In this document: one piece after another, positions 20,502 through 31,500 of the stretch
Position numbering within the stretch: the first letter of the stretch is position 1
How the letters are laid out: every line of letters starts with the position of its first letter
Origin: Apoda limacodes
Lineage: Eukaryota > Arthropoda > Insecta > Lepidoptera > Limacodidae
Assembly (NCBI GenBank): GCA_946406115.1
Contig: OX291558.1
Span: forward strand, 15,740,205-15,804,204
DNA: 64,000 nucleotides
Direction of reading: 5' to 3'
Notes under the pieces: model-generated
The model's database searches: none
What the model was told of the DNA's origin: nothing
What the model saw: the letters and a program-made list of their open reading frames with translations, nothing else
Translations under genes and position numbers: made by a program

Positions 20502-23500
20502 TTTTTTTTTTTTTTTTTTTTATACCACTAAGGTGGCAAACATGCTTACGGCCCGCCTGATGGTAAGCGGTCACCGTAGCCTATGGACGCTTGCAACAGC
20601 AGGGGCATCACTTGCGCGTTGCCGACCCTTCAGAAATCTAATAACTTCTTTCTTGAAGAACTCCATACTGTAGTCCTTGCAGAATACCTTGGCAGGGAGC
20701 TCATTCCACAACTTAAGCGTTCGCGGGAGGAAGTTTCTCTGAAACCGCACTGTACGCGACCATTTAGGTTCTAAAGTGTGAGAATGGATTCCCTGCCGAT
20801 GGCGAGCGGTGCGATGATAGAAAGTAGCCGTGGGCATCATTTCGAACAATTCCTCAGAACACAATCCATTGTACAAGCGGTAGAACACACACAGTGAGGC
20901 AAAGTCTCTCCTCAGACTTAAGGGCTCGATACCGCAAGTGAGTTTGGAATCGTCGACAATTCTCACAGCCCGTCGTTGAACCGAGTCAAAAGGGCCAAGC
21001 TGTTATCCGGGTGCACCTGCCCAGAGATGGCAGCAGTACTCCATATGGGGCCGAACTTGCGACTTGTAAAGTAACAACCTTTGCCCCGACGTGAAGTACT
21101 GCTTCGCTCTGTTGAGTACACCAAGTTTTTTGGACGCCAGCTTCACCTTATCTGATAAATGATCTCGGAACTGAACATCGCTGGAGATGTCGACACCAAG
21201 GATCCCAATGCTCTTGGAGATGGAGAGGGGAGTGTTCTGGAATTGTGGGACTACAGTGAATGGAGTTTTCTAAGCGGTGAACGCGCACACTTGTGTCTTT
21301 GTAGGGTTGAATCGGACCAAGTTTACCCGTCCCCAGTCAGAGACCTGGGACAGTGTGGTCTCGATTTGAGTCACAAGTTCTCCGCGGTTTTCCTCCACAA
21401 CGGAACGAGGGATGTTTGCACGACCCGTGTAAAAAGCGTCTCCAGTACTGTCATCTGCATAGCAATGTATGTTGTTCATGTCCAACATGTCATTGATATG
21501 CAGTAGAAACAGCGTAGGAGACAGCACAGAGCCTTGCGGGACACCAGCATTAATGTCCATGCTATCAGAGCAACTACCGTCAACTACGGCTCGTATGCGT
21601 CTGCCGGACAAAAAGCTAGCCACCCATTTGCACAAACCCTCGGGCACTCCGTAAGATGGCAACTTCGATAGAAGACCGCGGTGCCAGACCCGATCGAACG
21701 CCTTCGCTATGTCCAGGCTACATGCCAATGCCTCCCCTTGACTCTCAATGGCTAGTGCCCATCGGTGTGTGAGATACACTAGAAGGTCACCAGTCGAGCG
21801 ACCGTGGCGAAAGCCATATTGACGGTCACTGACCAGATCGTGTACTTCTAGGTATCTTAGAAGCTGTGTGTTGATCACACGCTCCATCACCTTAGAGAGG
21901 AGAGAGGTAATAGCGACAGGCCTGTAATTCGATGGATCTGATCTATCGCCCTTTTTGGGCACCGGGTGCACATTCGCAGTCTTCCATGAAGACGGAAATT
22001 GCCTAGTGTGGTAGGAAAGCGCGAAGAGGCGCGTGAGTACAGGACATAACTCAGGAGCACACTGCTTAAGCACCACTGCTGGTATACCGTCTGGCCCACT
22101 CGACTTTTGAACGTCTAGAGAAAGTAACGCCCGCCTGACCTCCCGCTGCGTTATGGAGATTTCCGGCATGGTCTTACCGCACTACGGTATAGTAGGTGGT
22201 ACAGCGTCTTCATCGTTCATATTCGAGTTCGAGGCAAAGAGACTGCCCAGTAGATCGGCTTTCTCTTTAGCACTATGGGCCAAGTCACCATCGGTCTTTC
22301 GCAGTGGTGGTAACGACGACTGGCAGAAGTTCCCTTCGGCAGCTTTGGCAAGCGACCAGAAAGCACGACTCCCAGAAGGATAGCTCGCAAGTCGCCCACC
22401 TATTTTACCGATGAATTGGAATTTTGCTCTGGCAGTTGCTTTCTTACTGAACCTCGAGGCAGCATTTAATTTGCGTTTTAACTCAGAAATATTCGGATCC
22501 TTATTAAAAGGAGCCGTGGTCCAAGCCTCATATGCATTTTGCTTAAGAATTTTAGCTTTTCTGCAAGACCTATTAAACCACGGTCGTTTTTTGACGCCGG
22601 CAGCTACTCGCGGTTTAGGAATATAGCATTCCATACCAGCAAGGATTATCTCAGTGACTGCGGCTGCGCAGACGTCAGGATCTTCTGAGTTAAAGCAGAT
22701 CTGCCTCCACGGGTACGATGCGTAAAATTCACGCAATCCATCCCAGTCTGCCGACTTATAGTGCCACACACGACGCCAATTAGTTGGCCCAGAAGGATCA
22801 GGTTGTGTGCATGACACTTGAGTCCGAACGAGACAGTGGTCCGAGGAGCCAAGAGGCGCATCCACTGAGACGGAGTATCCGTCCGGACGAGTAGTCAGCA
22901 GAAGGTCCAGTAAGGAGCTCGTATGTTCCTCTATATCTGGTATTCTCGTTGGAGAAAGTACCAGCTGAGAGAATCCATAGGTCAGAGCAAATTCATGAGC
23001 AGATATCCCAGCATAGTTATTGGTTCGAGAACTGAGCCACTCGCGATGGTGGGCGTTAAAGTCTCCCAAAATAACTAGTTCTGCTGTGGGATATTGCTCA
23101 AGAACTTTGTCAGTCGTCAAACTCAGGTGCGTGAAGAGTCGAGTTACGTCCGTGTCACCGCTATGAGACCTGTATAGGCACGCATAGATACGAGTGTGGC
23201 CGCTGTAATCTACGCGCACCCACAATATCGACAGGTCCCTGTCTTCAAGGCTATCAAGGCGGCGACAGCAGATATCCTCCCGGACGAACATACATACACC
23301 GGCACAACTCACAAAATTGTGCTCAAGTTTGTAACCGGGATAATGAATGTATGATGTATCGGCCGGGCAGGATATCTGCGTCTCCGTTAGAAAAAGAATG
23401 GTCGGCTGCGCAGTCTCCAGATGGAGGTGGACTGCGTTAAGATTTGCGTGAATACCCCTAATGTTGCAAAAGTCTACATTAAATGTGGATGGAGCGGCCG

Positions 23501-24163
23501 CTGAATAAACTCTTTTTCTTTTATTTCTTGCCATATTTTTTTTTTTTTTTGAAAGTGTTATTTAGATTAAAGATGAGGATTCACTGCACTGACATCTTAG
23601 AGGACAAAAGGTGCGGTACTAGAACTGCCCAAGCTCGCCACAGATGATACGGTTGCTTGCACGGCGGGCGGAAGGGCCCCTGATCCCCCTCTGTTGTAGT
23701 AGCCGGGTCCACTCCGGTCTCCTTCTCCGGCACGACTACTACTTCAGATACTTTACACAGGCTGGCGAATCAGCCTCCCAGGGCGGAGATTAAGTGATCT
23801 CTGGGTTCGGGATCCCGTTCAACCTGCGGGCGGCCAGCGGTCAGCCGTTTCATCAGGTCTCCCTGACCGCCGAACCAGCACGACGCGTCTACGCCGAGCA
23901 TGACAGCAACAAGAACCGCCGGTCCTCCGCTGTCCGCGCAGCGAATCCTCAAAGAGCTCTGGCAACCTTACTCACCGCCAGGAACACAACACTACTCAAT
24001 GTTAGTGTTATTATGGCCGCGGTTTTCTGTAAGGTGGAGGTACTTCCGCAGTTCGGGCCGCTCATTCGAGCAAGTACTCGCTATGCCCTGCTTTAGTTGT
24101 TCAGGTGGCTTATTCGAGCGAGTACTTGCAGTGCCCTACCTCTTTACCCAAACGACAGAATAA
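20502..24163 (-). mobile_element. LINE-J copy C, near full length
   Basis: The oligo-T (20502-20521) marks the 3' end. The ORF region is 20571-23534. A GC-rich 5' region continues to about 24163 and contains two related blocks ('ctcattcgagcaagtactcg', 'cttattcgagcgagtacttg'). The body is ~3.66 kb. Copies B and C are tail-to-tail, 160 bp apart. I found no clear ORF1 (no CCHC zinc-knuckle frame) upstream of the ORF, so the 5' region is probably untranslated or an ORF1 remnant. Confidence 0.9.
20571..23534 (-). pseudogene. Endonuclease-RT ORF of LINE-J copy C, three nonsense changes
   Basis: A single 987-codon frame from MARNKRKRVYSAAAPSTF to the common C-terminus. APE endonuclease ~15-230: FCNIRGIHANLNA, LFLTETQI, YACLYRSHS, the catalytic LGDFNAHH and GSSDHCLV. 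RT ~400-700: DIAKAFDRVWH, GVPQGSVLSPTLF, CYADDS intact. Compared with A and B it has three in-frame stops caused by single-base changes: Trp to TAG at 22179-22181, Lys to TAG near 21268, and Tyr to TAA near 21002. No frameshift separates them. Otherwise complete, so it is a young but dead copy and the best local guide to family structure. Confidence 0.9.
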
Positions 24164-24407
24164 GGAATAATCTAGTCCTAAACCACAGATTAAAGACAAA
24201 TAGATTCGTCAAAGTTATGACGTCACTATTTTTACGTCTATAGCGATCAGATGGAAGTCACTGTGGGCAATAAATTAATGCCGAAAGAAAAATAAAAAAC
24301 GAATATTAACCATATTTTCCTATGTATAGATTAAATAAACAAGATGATTTTCTAAGAAACACAATAAGCATTTGAAGGCAGAGCTCAATACCTACATATT
24401 ATGTTAC

Positions 24408-24620
24408 TAGCTGTTGTCCGCGGTTACAACCACCATAAATTCAGTGATCGATGTAAGATTTTAACGGCAACTCGTCAACTATCGAAAGCCTATGTCCTTT
24501 TTTCGGGACTCAAACTATCTCCATGTCCAATTTCATCTTAATCGGTGCATCGGTTTAAGCGTTAAGAGGTAACAGATAGACAGACAGAGTTACTTTCGCA
24601 TTTATAATATTAGTATGGAT
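24408..24620 (+). repeat. Lepidopteran interspersed repeat with 'ttcgcatttataatattagtat' tail
   Basis: 'ctagctgttgtccgcggtta', then 'caatttcatcttaatcggtg', 'gaggtaacagatagacagac' and 'ttcgcatttataatattagt'. The same tail appears decayed at about 58555-58600. I know this as a very abundant lepidopteran repeat; the class is not evident here. Confidence 0.65.
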
Positions 24621-25439
24621 GTATGGCCAAAACTAATGGTCCGTCTGAACTTCACTGACATTACAGACATTTTATTAAAGAAACTTCTTAAAAAGAGGCG
24701 CGATATAAATTTCTTACATACATTAATTCTACAGATAAATTAGTTCGGAATCTGGGGCGGTTTCAAATAACTTTTCTGAGAAACTAGCGAGTGGGTGCCA
24801 AGTGGTCGGTGCACTATCGTCTGTGCCATTGGGCCATTGTCATTGCCAAACAGAAATTAATTATCAATGTTCGATTGATTGTGAACTGTTACAAACCAGG
24901 TTTCTGTTAGATAAACTATAACCAGCTTTTTAGGAGTCTAGATTGACCAGCTAATAAACTCGACATAACTTCTTGGGCGGGAAGGTTTGCAAATATTCAT
25001 ATATCTGTTTAATTTAATAAAGGTTAAGCTACTTCTGGTTTTTCGATATGTGGTTAGGACTAGTTCAAATAGTGTGAATCCGATTTTGCTACTTCGAAAA
25101 AACTGTGTATTTAGGTAAAAAAAATTCAATGTTTTTCGGTTGTTACTTAATAATTCCTAAACTGTGAATTTTAAAATTGCAATCATTGAATCCTGATTAC
25201 CGTTGTGTACATGCAATGTATGGTTTTTGAGTTATTGCCATTTTATTCTTCCAAAAAATATTTTAATAATTTAACTTCTATTTTGGCATAACTTTTCAGC
25301 CATTAAATGAAAGCTACAAGAATTATACTTATAAAATGTAGTTATAGAACATTTACAAAGCTTTTATTTTAAACAAAGTCTGTAAGCAGAGTCTTTCAGA
25401 TCCAAAAAAACAAATATTGGAAAATCATATTTCAAATAA

Positions 25440-25690
25440 ATGAGCCAAGGCTTGTGGAAATGACTGCCGGAGGTCTTTGACTAGCAGTGGACGTATTACA
25501 GCTGATATGATAATAATAAGGATAAACATTCGCAATAACTACTTAATATGTGTCTCGAGCAAATAAACATATATAGAATCATGTTTAAAAGAACATAAAA
25601 TATTTTAACAACAATCTTGTGAAAATAACTTAAAGAGGCCTTTGTCCGGTAGTGGATATATTTTGCCTGCTATGATAGGCTTAAGAGCTT
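25440..25690 (+). repeat. Two RTE-type 3' tail remnants
   Basis: 'ggaggtctttgactagcagtgg' (about 25470) and 'agaggcctttgtccggtagtgg' (about 25635), each followed by 'gctgatatgat' or 'cctgctatgat', resemble the 3' ends of lepidopteran RTE LINEs (consensus like GAGGCCTTTGCCCAGCAGTGG ... GCTGATGATGATG). Confidence 0.6.
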
Positions 25691-26254
25691 GCAATAACAA
25701 TTTTAGGCCATAGGTCGAAATCAACACGAACAAAATCGTGTTAAAACACGTCTGTGTTACGGTGGAAAAGTAATATAAAATTACATGTCTTCGGGGTCTT
25801 CTTCATCTTTGTCGATTAGGATTCCTGTGACCTTGTCATAAGTTAAGTTTGCCGGTTGCTAAAGAGGTTGCTTCTTTTTTATTATTACCGCTTATACCAT
25901 CAAGTGCAAAAGTTGATGGAGTTAGAGAAGGATAAAACAGAGTAGGTTGTTTATGTTGGTCGAAAAGCTCCCTTTATAATAACGTTATGTGAACCAGGCT
26001 CGCTTAAATCGCTCTCATGTAAATATGCCATAAGGATCAAAAGACTTTAATTGCATTTTCCAGAAAGTTTCGGTTAAGTGGTCCGTTTTATGCAATTTGT
26101 GTATTAATCCACAACGTAATCGACGAAGATGTATACGGGTCCCACGATCTACGATCTTAGACGAGCATCTGGATGGATAATATTCCCCTGTCTCGTAATT
26201 TGTCCATAACTAACTAAAAAAAAAAAAATATCAGGCATTTTCAAGTTATTTTGT

Positions 26255-26440
26255 ATGTTTTTAGGGTTCTGTACCCAAAAGGTGCCAACGGAGCCTACTA
26301 CGTTGTCTGTCTGTCTATCTTTTAAACCAAAATGGGTAAAAGCCTAAAATTTTCACAGAATACGTGTTATAATCGCAGATCACAATCAAAAAAGTAAAAA
26401 ATTAAGGGGTTTCCTCACAGAAGTAACACATTTTCGTTAT
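26255..26440 (+). repeat. Partial 'GGTTCCGTACCC' interspersed repeat
   Basis: 'tttttagggttctgtaccc', a Cys/Tyr-free noncoding body with 'tgtctgtctgtctat' and 'aaaattttcacagaatacgtg' follow the order in the fuller copy 29648-29941. The 3' half is diverged. Confidence 0.6.
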
Positions 26441-27679
26441 TTTTTCCTCATCGTAAAAACAGTAATACATACAAGCTTCAAACTTGCAGAGATTATGGTG
26501 TGAGCCCTAAAGTATAGTAAAAATAATAAAAACCTCCCAAGTGTGAGACAGTCTCAAAGCTTACCATCTTAAATTAATATATCAGAGCCATCTAATGATA
26601 GTATTTACGTGAACGTGGAGACGGAGCGAAAATTACTACTTTAAAAATTCTGATAAAAAAATTTAAATTTAAAAATTTAAAAAAAAACCCAATACAAAAA
26701 AAACTTCTATAAGTAATAAAAAATATGCGTTTGTTTATTTAACTTTATTATAAGTACACAGTATTATGATCCGAGAGTCATCCCAATGGGAGACCGCTAA
26801 AGATCTATTTTCATTATTGTTGAATGCATACATTAAAGTTTAATAGTTTATTATAACTAAGCTGCCTTTGATTTGTATTGTAATAACATTTTAGTTACTT
26901 CCAAAGACGCGACGTCTCTTATTTCAAAATACTTATAATAAATACAGTTAGAGGGCCATCAAATCCATATTATTTGTTACTTTCAGAAGTTTTCTGTATC
27001 AGGAGTATTTAAAAAAAAAATTATACTTTTTAATGTAGAAGACACGCTACGAACAACGCTCCGTCTCCACGTTTACGTAAAAACTTTTCGGGACGAAACA
27101 CAAAATTGTAATAGAAGATTTTGCTTGCCAAAATCCGCTCATCCTACTAGATTAGATAATCCACAATTTCTCAATAGATATTAACTGAAGATTTTCTTAG
27201 TGCAACAATGCACGTCGAGGGTTTATGGCCTATATAATATAGCTAAGGATGTTTAATTAAGACCGTGCGTCAAGCATATTGTAGCAATATTGGAATCCTT
27301 AACCTATTAAAAAACAAAAACTACCAGATTCCATTAAAGCTATTTTCTTACTGGAATGCAACAGTGCAACAACACTTGATATGATTTAGAACGTCCGTTT
27401 TCGCAAGAAAGTATGTACAGTGCTACAGTAAGTACAATAGTTTAATGATTTCTTTGTCTCTAGATTTTGCATATCACTGATTGATAAATTATGTAGGATT
27501 TAAAATTTACTTAACATCTGTATCTGTATTGTACCATAATTTGAGCAAAATCAAGATATTCTATTCTATTCATGTCTTGAAATACCACTGAAATAACAGT
27601 ACACCAAAATTTCTATCAAGGAGACAAGTAAAAGTAGGTAAGAACATTTTGTAAAGTAGGAAATGAGCTAATGGGTTCC

Positions 27680-27840
27680 AACCACCTGGGCTGATATTCA
27701 TAAAATAATCATAGTTTAGAACCATCTCGATCACATCAGCCATCAAGAAAACCCTATCAAATTTGGTCCATTCGTTTGGGAGCTACGAGGCCACAGACAG
27801 ACACACACACACACACACAAACATAGCGATCAAACTTATA
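27680..27840 (+). repeat. Interspersed repeat with (CA)n
   Basis: 'tcaaatttggtccattcgtt', 'gggagctacgaggccacaga', a (CA)n run at about 27801-27818 and 'catagcgatcaaacttatat' match a lepidopteran repeat I recognise by its phrase 'gggagctacgatgccacagacagac'. Confidence 0.55.
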
Positions 27841-28304
27841 TCACCCCTCTTATTGCGACAGTAGTTAAAAATACTGACCAAAACTAATCCAAACACGACA
27901 TATGTACAGTGTAATAGTGTGCTGGATATCCTGGCTGCAGGCTATACGGCCTGATTTATTTGCTTTCATGCTGCCTCTTGCTGTTTTCTAAATCTATTTG
28001 CTATCCTGCTGTCAGTTTGACACGATTGCCGAATTTGCAAGAAAATGCAAGCTAAAAAGGTCCAGTGAAGTGATACTTAATCTTTAATATACAACTTTAC
28101 CACATAAGTGTAATGTGCAGCTTGCTTATTTAAGTCTTGCTCATGCACACTTCTTTGTACTATACTGCGTCCCTGCTATTATGGCTGTATGATCCGTTAA
28201 TCTTTGCCCATTGATAAAATGTAAATAGAAAAAAAAATAACTTAACCTAACTAACTTTACTTTTACTTCTTGTATTTTTGTCTCTTCTGAAAACTATTTT
28301 TAAA

Positions 28305-28599
28305 ATGGGCCGAAAATCTCAGTCTAAACAAAACCCTAAGAAACCAGTTAAAGAGAACACCAAATTTATACAGCAAAATAGAAAGGAACTTACATTACTA
28401 GTAGATAAAGTTCTAAAATTAACCAGCACATTTCAAGCAAATACTAAAAGTTGGGAGCATCATTTAGAAATAAATAATATTTTAAAAGATATAAGAAACA
28501 TTGAGAGTTCCCTTGTTACGAGCAGTACCCGATGTCGTCGTCAGTCAAGTATTGAGCATTTTTTTAAGTGGATGAATGAAAATGGAGCACAGTTTGAAG
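28305..28599 (+). CDS. SETD3: SETD3 exon 1
   Basis: 98 codons plus one base, ending GAA G|gtaaac. Lys/Gln-rich start followed by a helical segment with WEHHLEI and the HFFKWMNENGA block that precedes the SET domain. The donor creates Gly99 with the next exon. Confidence 0.88.
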
Positions 28600-31500
28600 G
28601 TAAACAATAAGTGATCAATTGAACAGAATAAGCATAAAAGATTACAAGAAGGTTTTTTCTCGAGCCCCCTCTTTTGTACTTCAAGCTAATTACTTCCTGG
28701 ACCCACCCACTTTTCGACAACAGTCTGCTTTAAACGAATGAGAGTTATCGTTTGTTAGTGAAGTAGTTATTAAGGTTGTCTGTCTGCCACTGCTGTTTTT
28801 TCAGCATCTACAAATGGTATCGACTTGAAATATGGTACAGTAGAAGATTATCTTAGGTAAAATTAAAGATAAATAATAGTATAGTTATTGGAAACAGGTC
28901 CTGAAATGGTTTTGTTAATCTAAAAGAGGAGTACTACGGCAAATGGGATGTCATATTAACAGACTGCACATTTCAAAATATTTTTTGTTATTATTTTATG
29001 TGAGTTATAGCAAAACCAAGCATCAAAAATTCCCCCTTTTATCTATAAAGTTTAGGAGGCATCATATCTAAAGTGACTCAGACCATTAGTTATATATTTT
29101 TTATAGTAAAAAAAAAAATAATGTTTTCAAGTTAAGCAGTTTTTGAATAGTTACCCAATGGGAATTTCAATTTCCTTTTTTACCCGTTACCTACTCTTGA
29201 GGTATATGGCTGAATATCCACTTACCATGTCTGTACTAACGATCAGGCAATCTGGTTTGTAGAATATCTGATATCTGGCACCCATCTAGAATATCAGTGC
29301 TGTGGCTCTGGCTATATCTGAATCTGAGTAAAAGACCTTTTTAGCACTCAATTATCTTGTGTTTGTATATACAGTAGAATCTCACTAATCCGGCACTATT
29401 AAAAACCAGAGGGTGCCAGATTATTGGAAAAAATCATAATAAAGAAAATAAAGTATTTCATAAAGAGAATGTAATGTATGTTTGTCATTTTTAACTACAC
29501 ACTATTCTCACTTCAAAACAACAGGTAAATACATACGTACACTGCTAGTGTATGACGTGGCCACGGAGCGCGTAGGCATAAAGGGGTGCCGGATTATTGG
29601 ACGTATCGGTCTATTGAAGTGCCGGATTAGTGAGATTATACTGTATATATTTTTAGGGATCCATACCTGAAAGGTAATTAGGATTCCTATTACTAAGGCT
29701 TTTCAGTCTGTCACCAGGCTGTATCTCCTGAACCGTTATAGTTAGACAGTTGAAATTTTCACAGAAGATGTATTTCTGTTGCCGCTATAGCAACTAAAAA
29801 CTAAGAACTAACTAAGAAAAAACAGAAAAAAAAAATATTTAAGGGGGCTCCCATACAACATACGTGATTTTTTGCTTTTTTTGTAGATATTGGTACGGAA
29901 TCCTTTGTGCGCAAGTCCCACTCGCACTTGGCCAATTTTTTTATATTGTTGATTGTTAAATGAATGTTTGTTTTTCTTTCTTTCTTTCTTATCCAAAAAC
30001 AATCTGTTTCACCTCTAGTAATTATACTCCTCATTGTAAATAGGTACCTGTATTTTATTGTTAATTCATATTAGTAGTTTAAAATTTCATGTTTCAGCTT
30101 TCAGCTTTCTTACAACAAATTTTTGGGTCAATCAATCTAATTTTTGCACTCTTAAAGCCCTTGTAAACATCCATTTTAGCCACTGAATAAACAGACCATG
30201 TGCAGTGTTGTTTAGGTTACAATGAGCGTGTGCTTACATGCAAGATGCAAAATATTTGTATCGAACAATTTTTACAGGGGTTTATCAGCCCAAAGATAGA
30301 TGCTGCTGTAACAATAATTATTAGCAATGCCAGTAAATAAATAACAATCTAAGAACTCATTATTTAAAATACTTTCTAAAATCAAGCATGTTAAAAATAA
30401 TTAGGTAGTATGTTAAATGCTCATAAAAAACTACAATTCAACTACATTCATATATTCCTTTTGTTAAAATGCATGTTTTTGATGTTTAAAATTTACAATA
30501 ATTTTTAACATTAGGTTTGCAGTGGTTTCAAAGTGTTCTTCCTACTCATTTTCAACTTATTTTAATCATAGTCTAGCTAGCTTTAATCATAATCATAAGT
30601 TGAAATATAGCAATTCTATTTTTAACATTTCAGGTATTGAGATTGATGAATTTGAAGGTTTTGATTTGGGGTTGAAAGCTACTAAAGACTTTAAGGAGAA
30701 TGCATTGCTTCTTACTGTACCTCGTAAAGTTATGATCAGTGAACAAGATGCCAAAGATTCAAAATTAGCAGATTTCATTGAGATTGATCCATTGCTACAA
30801 AACATGCCTAATATAACATTGGCTTTATTTCTTCTGTTAGAGAAAAATAAATCAGGTTTGGAATTTTTTGCTTTTTATTATATTTTCTATTTTCATGGAT
30901 CTTAGCTTCATTTTAAGGATTCCACTGCCAAACAAGTAAATCTTAGTATTGTTTGTCTGTCTACCTGTCATGTATGTCACAGGCAATGTAATGATATAGT
31001 TTAATATTTTGCAAAATTATAACTTGTAAACCTAAATTGTAAACTTAAGTAAATAAACAATAAATTTGACTCAGAAGCTGTTAGATCTGTGTGTCTCAAG
31101 TTTGGCATAGGTATAGTTGAGACTAAAGCAATGTTGTAAATCAGAATTATTTTTAAATTTGGAGGTGATTTATTGAGTATCTATGTTTCATTTGAGTAGA
31201 GTGTGTAATTGTATTGAAAATATTATTAGGTTTTCTAAATTTTACAGTATCATGTTCTATTTACTTAAAAACAATTCTAAAGTGGCAACTTTACGTAAGT
31301 AAATTTTTTTTTGGCTAGCTACTGTCACAGTGACCAGTAGCTTAATAATGTCTGCCAATCTGCATAAGGTCAGCATAGTGGACAATGGCATATGCCTCCT
31401 TTCTCAAAGAAATAGCCTAAGAACAATAGTAGTGGGGACAAAACTTAAGCAAAAATGCTCATGGCTAAAAGTTTTTATTGTGGGTTTGCCAATTATCTAA

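Larger units (their letters stand above)
24164..28304. other. Repeat-rich intergenic stretch upstream of SETD3
   Basis: No host exon recognised between the LINE nest and SETD3 exon 1. It contains the interspersed repeats listed separately (24408-24620, 25440-25690, 26255-26440, 27680-27840). The last ~120 bp before 28305 should include the SETD3 5' UTR and promoter; no clear TATA box is seen there. Confidence 0.5.

Noticed and set aside
23770..24163. ORFs in the GC-rich 5' region of LINE-J copy C as ORF1 or a host gene
   Set aside because: Short on both strands, no zinc-knuckle or RRM features; more likely the element's 5' untranslated region.
28278..28304. Upstream in-frame extension of SETD3 exon 1
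   Set aside because: Begins with TTG; the ATG at 28305 gives the MG(K/R)KS start known for SETD3.
30522..30633. N-terminal part of the ORF overlapping SETD3 exon 2
   Set aside because: It is intron sequence: the acceptor at 30632-30633 joins in phase with exon 1.
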